A DNA stretch of 36,768 nt from Desulfurococcales archaeon. GTDB lineage: Archaea; Thermoproteota; Thermoprotei_A; Sulfolobales; NBVN01. This document shows positions 16,881 through 23,672 of this stretch, piece by piece; position 1 is the stretch's first letter, and the number at the start of each line of letters is the position of its first letter. Both the position numbers and the translations under genes were made by a program. Below the pieces are notes generated by a model that saw only the letters and a list, made by a program, of their open reading frames with translations, was not told where the DNA came from and did no database searches. The stretch lies in the NCBI GenBank assembly GCA_021158735.1, contig JAGGUC010000048.1, positions 1-36,768 of the forward strand, given 5' to 3'.

Positions 16881-17279
16881 ATGCTAGGCGAAGGGTTTAG
16901 AGTTGAGGCACAGGCTAAAAACCACAGAATAGTAATGGATCTCCCATCTTCTTTTGGTGGTGCTGGCCCAACGCCTGTGGATTTGTTGCTAGCATCGCTA
17001 GCCAGGTGCTACGGTATAGTTTCAAGATATCACACACCTAAGCACGGCATAGAGATAAGAGGTATGAACATAATTATCGAGGCAGAGTACGACCCAGCAG
17101 GATTTGAAGGAGAGGACGTTAAGCCCGGCCTGCAAAAGGTCAGCATCATTGTCGAGGTCGACACACCAAATAGTGAAGAGGAAATTAAGGAGTTCATGAA
17201 GTTCGTTAGCCAGCACTGTCCTATTGAGGACACATTAAGAAGTCAAACCTCAGTAACCACAGTAATTAAGAAGAAGTAA
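16881..17279 (+). CDS. OsmC-family peroxiredoxin-like protein; 5' end probably frameshifted
   Basis: 132 residues from the ATG at 16881. The two redox Cys of the OsmC family are present: Cys43 in LLASLARCYG and Cys113 in SQHCPIEDTL, with PSSFGGAGPTPVDLLLASL matching the family core. OsmC/Ohr proteins reduce organic peroxides with paired cysteines. The start is doubtful. The frame stays open upstream (EETRVKAMLGEG), which resembles the missing first strand, but has no start codon. The well-placed ATG at 16855, 7 bases after GAGGTGG, runs out of frame and stops after six codons (MQKKLE). One extra A in the A-run at 16864-16866 would join them to MQKKTRVKAMLGEG. So either one base is missing in the sequence or the gene is damaged or starts late. 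Confidence 0.85.
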   Translation: MLGEGFRVEAQAKNHRIVMDLPSSFGGAGPTPVDLLLASLARCYGIVSRYHTPKHGIEIRGMNIIIEAEYDPAGFEGEDVKPGLQKVSIIVEVDTPNSEEEIKEFMKFVSQHCPIEDTLRSQTSVTTVIKKK

Positions 17280-17359
17280 GAAGTGCTTTCATAATATAAT
17301 GTAAAACAATATAAGTAGTTTTTATTATAGAACCTCAATCTTTAGCAGGGTACGTCAGA

Positions 17360-18553
17360 ATGCCGAACGTATTAACCGATAGGGTTGCAGTAGCAGAAAA
17401 GTATTCACTACTTGATGAGTATGTTATCATGGTTGTTAAGGCAGGGAATGTGATAGACTTCGCTAGCGGCTCCCCCGACCCTAGACTATTCCCTAAGGAG
17501 GAGGTAAGGGAATTAGCTCAAAGAGTAATTAACGAGCACGGTGTTGAGGCATTCTCCTACCCGCCGCCACTGGGACTCAGAAAACTAAGAAATGCTATTA
17601 AGTCACTCCTAACTGAATTAGGAGTAAGCATTCCGGGGTCTAAGGTTGCGATAACTAGCGGGGCTGTGCGAGCTGTTGAGCTGGTCAGTACGCTACTGCT
17701 TAATGAGAAATCCGGTGCAGTTGCTGAAGAACCAACATACTTACAGGCACTCTACCCCCTATACGTAGTAGGTAGGGAAGTGAAGTACATTAAACTCAAG
17801 AACTATAAGTACCTTAACACTGCGTCCCTGGCTAAGGTACTTAGAGAACCTCACATTAAAATATACTACACAGTACCGACAGGACATAACCCTACTGGAG
17901 CAACATTCAGTAGTAGTATTAGAGGCGAGGTAGCTGAGCTGGTTCGCGAGCATGATGTATTAACTATAGAAGATGACGTATACAGAACAGTTCTCGGCGG
18001 CGAGGCTCCAGAACCGATATCAGCTATCTGCGCTAGGCACTCGCACCCATACGTATATTTGGGCTCACTCAGTAAGGTTCTCGCACCCGGATTCAGGATC
18101 GCATACATGCTAATTCCTGAAGGTCTATTCCCTCACATCAGAGCCATAGCTAGCAATGCACTAACATTAAGTCCGCTAAACATGCTTATGGCTTACGAAG
18201 CTATAAGGTCAGGCTTTCTTATTAAAAGAATACGTGAGCTTTCCAGAGAATTTAAGGAGCGCATGAAGACCTTAAAGGACTCCTTAATGGACTACATGCC
18301 GGACTGTGCTTCCTGGAATGAGAATGCTGAGGGTTACTACATATTCATTAAGGTTAAGGGAGTAAACATGATTAAAATATTTAATGACGTCTTGAGGGCA
18401 GGCGTGGGGTATGTACCAGGTGATGCTTTCCTATATAATAGTGCAGACGACGAGACGGCTAGGCTATGCATTGCCAGACCTAACACCGAGGAAATACCTG
18501 AAGGCGTAAAGAAACTAGCTAAAGTAATTAAAGACAAAGTAAACTTAAATTGA
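17360..18553 (+). CDS. PLP-dependent class I/II aminotransferase (2-aminoadipate/aromatic type)
   Basis: 397 residues. Fold-type I landmarks: SYPPPLGLRKLR (substrate-side Tyr, 67-77), TSGAVRAVELVS (99-110) for the PLP phosphate region, HNPTG (Asn177), IEDDVYR (Asp205/206, Tyr208), SLSKVLAPGFRIAYM with Schiff-base Lys239 and phosphate-binding Arg246. This is the MocR-like/2-aminoadipate (LysN) and aromatic aminotransferase branch; the substrate cannot be fixed from motifs. The ATG at 17360 follows a TATA-like TTTTTATTATAG (17317-17328) at about the right distance for a short leader. It converges on another aminotransferase gene, with 4 bases between the stop codons. Confidence 0.88.
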   Translation: MPNVLTDRVAVAEKYSLLDEYVIMVVKAGNVIDFASGSPDPRLFPKEEVRELAQRVINEHGVEAFSYPPPLGLRKLRNAIKSLLTELGVSIPGSKVAITSGAVRAVELVSTLLLNEKSGAVAEEPTYLQALYPLYVVGREVKYIKLKNYKYLNTASLAKVLREPHIKIYYTVPTGHNPTGATFSSSIRGEVAELVREHDVLTIEDDVYRTVLGGEAPEPISAICARHSHPYVYLGSLSKVLAPGFRIAYMLIPEGLFPHIRAIASNALTLSPLNMLMAYEAIRSGFLIKRIRELSREFKERMKTLKDSLMDYMPDCASWNENAEGYYIFIKVKGVNMIKIFNDVLRAGVGYVPGDAFLYNSADDETARLCIARPNTEEIPEGVKKLAKVIKDKVNLN

Positions 18554-18557
18554 AAAA

Positions 18558-19922
18558 TTAAGTTAATGCTGATTTAACTGCCTCCTTAAATATTTCTAAC
18601 CCTATCTTGGCTTCTTCCTCATCTATAACTATTGGCGGTATCAACCTAATTGTGCTTTTACCGCACGGCAACATTGCAAGTCCTCTCTTAAGGGCTTCAT
18701 TAACTACTTTATTACGTAGTTTAGGAGAGTGCTCCTTCGTCTCCCTATTCCTAACAAACTCAACACCCCAGGCAAGGCCAAGACCCCTGACATCACCCAC
18801 GTATTCGTACTTCTCCTTCAGTCCATTCAGGCTTTCTCTGAATAACTTCTCAAGTGCTTGAACGTTTGGCAGGTACTTCTCTGTAAGCTCTAAGGTCTTT
18901 AATGCCGCAACAGATACCAGTGCATGCCCGCCGTAGGTGTTGCTGTGAGCACCTGGGTCAAAGTCGAGGTCCTTCCTAATTATTGTTGCTCCTGCCGGCA
19001 CCACACCCCCACCCAAGCTCTTAGCCAGACACACCTCGTCTGGCGCTACATTAAAGTGCTCTGAAGCAAACATCCTTCCAGTCCTACCCAAACCCATCTG
19101 AACCTCATCCATGACTAGCAGTAATCCGTACTTGCTGCAGAGCTTCTTCAATTCAGTGAAGAAGTTCTTCGGAGGCACTACATATCCTCCCTCACCCTGA
19201 ATTGGCTCAGCTACAACAGCCGCAACTTCATCTGCTGGCACGTAGTGGCCGAAGAGCCAGTACTCTATGTACTCTATTACCCTGTTAACAAGTTCGTCAG
19301 GGTGTTCATAGCCATCAATGTACCACGGGTTCCTATAGGGGTTCGGGTAGGGTACGTGCACAACACCTGGTGCTGTGGGGAAGAACTTCCTTTTATGTAC
19401 TGGCTTACTAGCAGTTAGGCTTAGTGACCCCAGAGTCCTGCCGTGGAAAGCCCCTATGAATGCTATGAATAACTTCCGGTTAGTAGCGTACCTAGCTACC
19501 TTCAGAGCTGCCTCAATGCTTTCAGTCCCGCTATTACAAAAGAACACTTTCTTTTCGAAGTCTCCTGGTGCTATGCTGGCTAATTTCTCAGCCAAGGCTA
19601 CCTGATAGGGGTTGTAGTAGTCCGTCCCTGCTGCATGAGCTATTTTCTCTAGCTGTTCAATAATGGCTTTCTTGATTTCAGGGTGTGTGGGGTACCCCAG
19701 ATTTGATGCTGAGACAGCTGAAGAGAAGTCTAAGTATATGTTACCGTCAACATCAACAAGCCACACCCCCTCACCCCTATCGATAACTAGAGGCAGTACT
19801 TCAGGATCATGAGTTGTTGTCGCAACATATCTGCTGTGTCTTTCAATTACTTCCTTAGCTTTAGGTCCTGGGGGAACGACTTTGATAATAGGCTTATCAT
19901 ACACCAAATCCTGACGCCTCAA
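18558..19922 (-). CDS. PLP-dependent class III aminotransferase (4-aminobutyrate/ornithine type)
   Basis: 454 residues. Class III landmarks: NSGTESIEAALK (130-141), GAFHGRT (157-163), AEPIQGEGGYVVPP (238-251), MDEVQMGLGRTG (271-282) with Asp272 pairing to the PLP nitrogen, and LAKSLGGG with Schiff-base Lys301. Close archaeal relatives annotated as GABA aminotransferase have turned out to be ornithine aminotransferases or amino-acid racemases in Pyrococcus, so the exact reaction is open. The TTG at 19922 is about 25 bases after a TATA-like AATTAAAAATTTTTTACC (minus strand, about 19941-19958), giving an almost leaderless message; an in-frame TTG or GTG five to six codons later is an alternative. 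Confidence 0.88.
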   Translation of the reverse strand: MRRQDLVYDKPIIKVVPPGPKAKEVIERHSRYVATTTHDPEVLPLVIDRGEGVWLVDVDGNIYLDFSSAVSASNLGYPTHPEIKKAIIEQLEKIAHAAGTDYYNPYQVALAEKLASIAPGDFEKKVFFCNSGTESIEAALKVARYATNRKLFIAFIGAFHGRTLGSLSLTASKPVHKRKFFPTAPGVVHVPYPNPYRNPWYIDGYEHPDELVNRVIEYIEYWLFGHYVPADEVAAVVAEPIQGEGGYVVPPKNFFTELKKLCSKYGLLLVMDEVQMGLGRTGRMFASEHFNVAPDEVCLAKSLGGGVVPAGATIIRKDLDFDPGAHSNTYGGHALVSVAALKTLELTEKYLPNVQALEKLFRESLNGLKEKYEYVGDVRGLGLAWGVEFVRNRETKEHSPKLRNKVVNEALKRGLAMLPCGKSTIRLIPPIVIDEEEAKIGLEIFKEAVKSALT

Positions 19923-20022
19923 ACTTAATTCTTTACTCTAGGTAAAAAATTTTTAATTACATACCTTCATTTCAGCATAACAGTGCAAAAAAGTTTGCTC
20001 GACAACAGCTATTCAGTGCGGA

Positions 20023-20036
20023 TTCATGTACATGAA
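20023..20036. promoter_or_regulatory. Perfect 14-bp palindrome upstream of the antiporter gene
   Basis: TTCATGTACATGAA reads the same on both strands. It lies in the 266-base divergent spacer, 101 bases before the class III aminotransferase start and 152 before the antiporter start. The antiporter has its own TATA-like TTTATATAA near 20138-20148. The palindrome is a candidate regulator site; no other copy was noticed in this window. Confidence 0.3.
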
Positions 20037-20188
20037 CATACTTGTCTCCAGCATGAATGAGTGTTACTTAGGTCTCATCTAGTAAGCATAGTTAAGGTAC
20101 AGTAAAACACAGAAGTATCTTTAACTCGCAGTTACGACTTTATATAACTAGTGAGTACGTAGTACTGTAGCAACTAGTTGGTGTTAGC

Positions 20189-21358
20189 ATGAACGGCGAA
20201 GCTGCTGTCTTCGCATGGATGCTGAACTTAGCTTTAATGCTCGCCCTTGCAAAGATTTTTGAGGCCGTAGTTGTTAGGCTCGGTCTTCCCAGGGTCGTCG
20301 GCTACGTTTCTGCTGGATTAGTGCTAGCCATCATCGGGTTTGAAATCGATGTAGTTAGTTACGCCTTTGCACTTGTAGGCATTATTGTAATGTTGTTTTA
20401 TGCCGGACTAGGCGAGACTACTAAGGAATTTATGCGAGGCCTCAAAAAGGCTGGACTAGTGGCTAGCGGAGGTGTTGTGGGCGCGCTAGCTAGCGGCCTC
20501 ATTGCGGGACTGATACTTGGGTTACCTTATAGTGAGACCTTAGCGCTGAGCGTAGCGTACTCAGCTACGTCAGTAAGCATTACTGTCAAGACCCTGGAAG
20601 AATTAGGCAGGATAGGGAGCATGGAGTCCAGAGTTATTGTTGGGGCTGCAGTAGTCGATGATGTCTTAGGTCTCTCACTAATTAGTGTCATGGTCGGGAT
20701 CGCTAAGGGTTCTTTAGATCCTTACTCGATCTTAGGTACGACGGTGCTTGCTTTCGCCTTCTGGGCGGCTATTGTAGTAAGCTCGGAGCGAATGCCTAAA
20801 CCGCTAATGAAGTTGTCGGGATGGATGAAGGTTGAAGCGTTCCACCTCACCGTAACATTCATAATTTTAATATTGCTGTCGTATCTAGCTATCTACGTTA
20901 AGTTGAGTGCCATACTCCTAGCGTACGCCTTAGGGTTAGGGCTCTCAAGTCACTACTACCTCCGTAGGAGGATAGCTACTGGTATATACCCTCTAGTAGC
21001 TATATTTACTCCATTATTTTTCGTTTATGCAGGTTCCCTAGTTGATCTGGAGGAGGTTGCGGGGGCTTTCCTAACCGGCGCATTCATTATTACTGCGTCG
21101 GTTATTTTAGTCTTCGGTTTTCTATCTAAAATACTGGGATGCGCCCTAACCGCTAAGCTGCTTGGCTTCGATAAAAAGACATCACTTATAGTTGGGGTAG
21201 GCATGGTTCCAAGAGGTGAAGTGATGCTTGTTACCGCTGCAATGGCACTAGAACTTGGAATAATGTCCTACCACGTCTACAGCGCACTCTTAACATTAAT
21301 TATAACGTCCTCCATAGCCGTTCCCATCATACTTAAGAAGATATACGCGAAAATATGA
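20189..21358 (+). CDS. CPA2-type Na+(K+)/H+ antiporter
   Basis: 389 residues with about 12 hydrophobic helices. Key elements are SATSVSITVKTLEELG (125-140) and GAAVVDDVLGLSL (152-164), the latter holding the paired Asp157-Asp158 that carry ions in electrogenic NapA/CPA2 antiporters. MVPRGEVMLVTA (about 342-353) is the conserved Arg-Gly-Glu segment near the end. The protein lacks the C-terminal RCK/TrkA-N domain of KefB-like proteins. It exchanges cations for protons at the cell membrane. The start ATG follows GGTG, and a TATA-like box sits about 45 bases upstream. It is monocistronic; the next gene is convergent. Confidence 0.88.
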   Translation: MNGEAAVFAWMLNLALMLALAKIFEAVVVRLGLPRVVGYVSAGLVLAIIGFEIDVVSYAFALVGIIVMLFYAGLGETTKEFMRGLKKAGLVASGGVVGALASGLIAGLILGLPYSETLALSVAYSATSVSITVKTLEELGRIGSMESRVIVGAAVVDDVLGLSLISVMVGIAKGSLDPYSILGTTVLAFAFWAAIVVSSERMPKPLMKLSGWMKVEAFHLTVTFIILILLSYLAIYVKLSAILLAYALGLGLSSHYYLRRRIATGIYPLVAIFTPLFFVYAGSLVDLEEVAGAFLTGAFIITASVILVFGFLSKILGCALTAKLLGFDKKTSLIVGVGMVPRGEVMLVTAAMALELGIMSYHVYSALLTLIITSSIAVPIILKKIYAKI

Positions 21359-21411
21359 TTAATGTAGCAAAATTAATGAAAAATTATTAAGTGGTTTAGA
21401 GTAATGTAGGA

Positions 21412-21861
21412 CTACTTGATCAGCCCTACAGACCTCAGTGCGTCAGCTAACATTATATTCGGGGCTACCTGATATATGAAAACACCTGCCTGAGTAAGTG
21501 CTTGGGCTAGGTTCGTGCCCATATTTGGTGCTAGTACAACCCTCACGTTCTTAGAGATCAGCCATTGAGCTAGTGCAAGTCCAGCACCCTGAGGCACTGA
21601 AGCTGCCGGGTTATCGAGTACGTTTACTGACATTACCTGACCATCCTTAACATCAATTAATGCTATGTACGGCGACCTCGCAAAAACTTGTGAGACCATA
21701 GAGTTCATGCCTTCGGCATTATTTACTGGTACTGCTACTCTTACCTCACCTGCCGGTGGGGGTGTCTGCTGAGGCTGTTGAGGAACTCCCCACCCTCTTT
21801 GCCTTCCCCAACCTCTTCTACCCCAACCTCTACCCCTCCCTCGCCCGTACCCGTAGCTCAT
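21412..21861 (-). CDS. NifX/NifB-type dinitrogenase-cofactor-domain protein with Gly/Arg-rich head
   Basis: 149 residues. The first 35 or so are low-complexity: Gly/Arg/Trp repeats (GRGRGWGRRGWGRQRGWG) then a Pro/Gln hinge. From VRVAVPVNNAEGMNSMVSQ (about 40) to the end it has the NifX/NafY-like fold (PF02579): start strand, a loop AGLALAQWLISKNVRVVLAPNMG, and a closing LADALRSVGLIK. In nitrogen fixers this fold carries FeMo-cofactor precursors; in archaea without nif genes the cargo is unknown, and nothing here shows nitrogenase genes. The ATG at 21861 is 22 bases below the end of the Pro/Tyr-rich gene, so the two form a unit regulated with DUF134 (inference). Confidence 0.75.
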   Translation of the reverse strand: MSYGYGRGRGRGWGRRGWGRQRGWGVPQQPQQTPPPAGEVRVAVPVNNAEGMNSMVSQVFARSPYIALIDVKDGQVMSVNVLDNPAASVPQGAGLALAQWLISKNVRVVLAPNMGTNLAQALTQAGVFIYQVAPNIMLADALRSVGLIK

Positions 21862-21883
21862 TAACTCACCTTCCTTGACTGAG

Positions 21884-22222
21884 TCAAAACCCCGAGCTAC
21901 TTCTTGATGTTTTTCCTGTTAGCTCCTTAAGCTCCTTAATCCTCTCCTCAACACTCTTTAATTCTTCTTGAAGATCTCTGAGGTCCTCCTCAAGCTGTTT
22001 TTTGTATTCCTCCAACATCTCTAGTTCCTCCTCAGGCGTCGTCGGTGGGGGCGGGTATGGTGGATAGGGCGGTAGTGGCATATATGTTGGGTACTGCTGC
22101 GGTGTCTGAGTCTGCTGAGGTTGCTGGGGTGGCGGAGAGTACGGGTACATGTACGGGTAAGGTGGAGGCATGTACCGCATTAATCTTCGCCAATACCTGA
22201 ACCAGTACATCTTTCTCACCAT
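21884..22222 (-). CDS. Pro/Tyr-rich small protein with C-terminal coiled coil (DUF5320-like)
   Basis: 112 residues in three parts: a basic-aromatic head (RKMYWFRYWRRLMRYM), a Pro/Tyr/Gln-rich middle (about 18-63, with repeated PYPP and PQQ), and a charged coiled coil (about 65-103, with heptads around EEELEMLEEYKKQLEEDL). This resembles proteins annotated DUF5320 that commonly sit with NifX-like and DUF134 genes in archaea. Function unknown. Two starts are possible: ATG 22222, about 20 bases after the TATA-like box and hence nearly leaderless, or ATG 22210, which is 4 bases after GGTGAG. The TATA region is one arm of an 11-bp inverted element shared with the divergent DUF134 gene. Confidence 0.65.
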   Translation of the reverse strand: MVRKMYWFRYWRRLMRYMPPPYPYMYPYSPPPQQPQQTQTPQQYPTYMPLPPYPPYPPPPTTPEEELEMLEEYKKQLEEDLRDLQEELKSVEERIKELKELTGKTSRSSSGF

Positions 22223-22239
22223 GTAATTTTTGGACTTTG

Positions 22240-22323
22240 CACATTAATAACACTATATGAAGTACCCTGCTTTGGTTTGTTTAAGGAGGTAGTTTTTCAA
22301 GCTTTACTGAATTTATTAATGTG
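22240..22323. promoter_or_regulatory. Mirrored 11-bp promoter element shared by divergent genes
   Basis: CACATTAATAA (22240-22250) and TTATTAATGTG (22313-22323) are exact reverse complements. Read toward each gene, the same TTATTAATGTG lies 17 bases before ATG 22222 (minus) and 19 bases before ATG 22343 (plus), and agreement continues as AA and G at matching positions downstream. Each copy includes a TATA-like TTATTAA, so it is either an unusually constrained core promoter or a TATA box fused to an operator that couples the two genes. Confidence 0.55.
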
Positions 22324-22342
22324 GAAGGTAGAGGTGTTGTGT

Positions 22343-22684
22343 ATGAGTCGTGAAGGTCCGCCTTGGAGATGGTGCTGGAGGCGTGAAGGGAGAGGGAGAA
22401 GACCTAAGCCTAGGTTCATAAGGTTTCAGACGACGCAGGTAGTTTTCGCACCGCTAGACGAGTCAGGGCGTCCAGTAGAAGGTGAGCCCATATATATGAA
22501 CCCCGATGAACTTGAGGCACTTCGACTGGTTTACTACTTAGGGTTAACGCAGGAGGAAGCAGCTGAGAAAATGGGTGTCTCCAGAGGGACTCTTTGGAGA
22601 GCGCTGAGTAGTGGGAGGAAAAAAATTATTTCAGCCTTAATTGAGAGGAGACCGCTGATACTTATGTCTGGCCCGCCTCTGTAG
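22343..22684 (+). CDS. DUF134-family HTH protein, probable local regulator
   Basis: 113 residues from ATG 22343, chosen because GAGGTG (22331-22336) is 6 bases ahead; the open frame runs further up without support. The N terminus is basic and Trp/Arg-rich (PPWRWCWRREGRGRRPK). The core reads MNPDELEALRLVYYLGLTQ then EEAAEKMGVSRGTLWRALSS, a sigma-70 region-4-like helix-turn-helix that defines DUF134 (PF02001). Such proteins are thought to bind DNA and often neighbour NifX-like genes. It is divergent from the Pro/Tyr-rich gene and shares a mirrored promoter element. Its last 23 bases overlap the 3' end of the minus-strand gene at 22662, so opposing transcripts would pair. Confidence 0.8.
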   Translation: MSREGPPWRWCWRREGRGRRPKPRFIRFQTTQVVFAPLDESGRPVEGEPIYMNPDELEALRLVYYLGLTQEEAAEKMGVSRGTLWRALSSGRKKIISALIERRPLILMSGPPL

Positions 22685-22874
22685 CTGGTGTTGCTACCTT
22701 AACTGCTGCTTCTGCATATTTCCTCCACATATCAAGCATTACCTTGTACATCTCAATATAGTACATCATTGCTATAAATCCCATCCACATACTTGACCAT
22801 GCATACATTGCCGCGAATGGGTCAGGCAGGTACGGCGGCATCCCCCAGTAGTAGGGGTTATATGGGTATGCCAT
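22662..22874 (-). CDS. Met/Tyr-rich 70-residue protein, function unknown
   Basis: 70 residues beginning MAYPYNPYYWGMPPYLPDP. I chose the ATG at 22874 because GAGGTG lies 7 bases ahead; earlier in-frame ATGs (22901 and 22985) overlap the preceding gene and lack such a site. Composition is striking: 10 Met, 10 Tyr and 4 Trp. Residues 20-48 form a strongly hydrophobic helix (MYAWSSMWMGFIAMMYYIEM) that could lie in or on the membrane, followed by a charged helix with KYAEAAVKVA. It starts 20 bases after the stop of the Trp-rich gene and is probably its operon partner. I recognise no family; a metal or redox role for the Met cluster is speculation. Confidence 0.6.
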   Translation of the reverse strand: MAYPYNPYYWGMPPYLPDPFAAMYAWSSMWMGFIAMMYYIEMYKVMLDMWRKYAEAAVKVATPATEAGQT

Positions 22875-22894
22875 AACTGCCCACCTCGCCTGCG

Positions 22895-23164
22895 TCACCA
22901 TGTTGGTGGGTAAGGGTATCCGTACATGTACGGTGTAGGGTACCAGTAGTGTGAGTAATAAGGCATCATCCAAGGCCAGTACCACCTAAGCCCCCATGGA
23001 GCACCGTAGAGCCACCAGCACGCACCTCTACCAAACAACCAGCCGGGCCTCTGCCAAGGCGGTAGGTAGCTGAAGGGACCTCTACCAGGCCATGGGCCTG
23101 ACCAACCGCCTCTACCTCTGCCTCCTCTCCACCCCCAACCTAGTCCGCTGAACCACCATGCCAT
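22895..23164 (-). CDS. Trp/Gly/Pro/Tyr-rich 89-residue protein (DUF5320-like), function unknown
   Basis: 89 residues: 16 Trp, 11 Tyr, 17 Gly, 14 Pro and 7 Arg, with no Asp, Glu, Lys, Asn, Ile or Val, one Cys and one His. The N-terminal half has Arg-Gly repeats (GWRGGRGRGGW) and the segment GPFSYLPPWQRPGWLFGRG followed by ACWW; the C-terminal third is Tyr/Pro/Trp. The middle segment is what I associate with DUF5320 proteins in archaea. The gene looks real: TATA-like TTTATAAG (23198-23205), a short leader and GGTGG 6 bases before ATG 23164. A protein this aromatic and basic may bind RNA, polysaccharide or a cofactor, or phase-separate; these are guesses. Confidence 0.65.
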   Translation of the reverse strand: MAWWFSGLGWGWRGGRGRGGWSGPWPGRGPFSYLPPWQRPGWLFGRGACWWLYGAPWGLRWYWPWMMPYYSHYWYPTPYMYGYPYPPTW

Positions 23165-23245
23165 ACACTACCACCACTTTTTTGTGCGTATGCTCACTTA
23201 TAAACTTTCAGCATATGAACGAAATTCACTTAAACCTTCCAAGAC

Positions 23246-23652
23246 TTAGCGTTTACTCGTTCTATAGTGCCTCCTGAGCAACCTTAAATACTTCCTGAGA
23301 AGTTTAAATCCAATTCTCCACTCCTCCGAAGTTATCGTGTCTGATAGTGGGCACACATCATCTACTGCAGGACCTACTCCTTAACATATACTATAGGGTA
23401 TATCCCGCATCCTAGTGGCCTGTACTGATATATCTTGCAGGTGCCCTCTATCAGGTTGTAGAAGTAGCAGTAACCGTCGACATTCCTTAATCTCCAATAG
23501 CCTTCACTCCAAACGGTGAAATCCTGTACCTGATAACCCAGCTCCTTAATTACTGTGATGTCTTCTGGCAGGAGGATCATTTCAGTTTCCATATAGCACA
23601 GACTACACTTAAGGCATTCAGACCTCATGAAAGCCCCTGGCCCAGCAGTCAC
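23246..23652 (-). pseudogene. YkgJ-family Cys-cluster protein, split by a frameshift
   Basis: The first frame gives 92 residues from GTG 23652 (or ATG 23628): Cys in ECLKCSLC near the start, then CKIYQYRPLGCGIYPIVYVKE, stopping at 23374-23376. The family (PF03692, CxxCxxC ... RPxxCxxYP ... DxxCP) normally continues. Shifting by one base after VKE opens a second frame of 43 codons that begins VGPAVDDVCPLSDTITSEEW and ends at 23246. It supplies the expected final Asp-Asp-x-Cys-Pro. Adding one G in GGAGTAGG (about 23372-23379) would restore a protein of about 136 residues. These proteins bind Fe or Zn through Cys and may be oxidoreductases. It follows the DtxR-family regulator by 20 bases, so it belongs to the metal operon. 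Confidence 0.72.
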
Positions 23653-23672
23653 TTCAGCAGCCCTCGCCCCAA

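Noticed and set aside
21412..21861. Evidence for nitrogen fixation from the NifX-like gene
   Set aside because: No nifH, D, K or B in the window, and the NifX fold is widespread in organisms that do not fix nitrogen.
22875..22985. Longer N terminus for the Met/Tyr-rich protein
   Set aside because: The extension overlaps the Trp-rich gene in another frame, lacks a ribosome binding site, and the GAGGTG before 22874 is well spaced.
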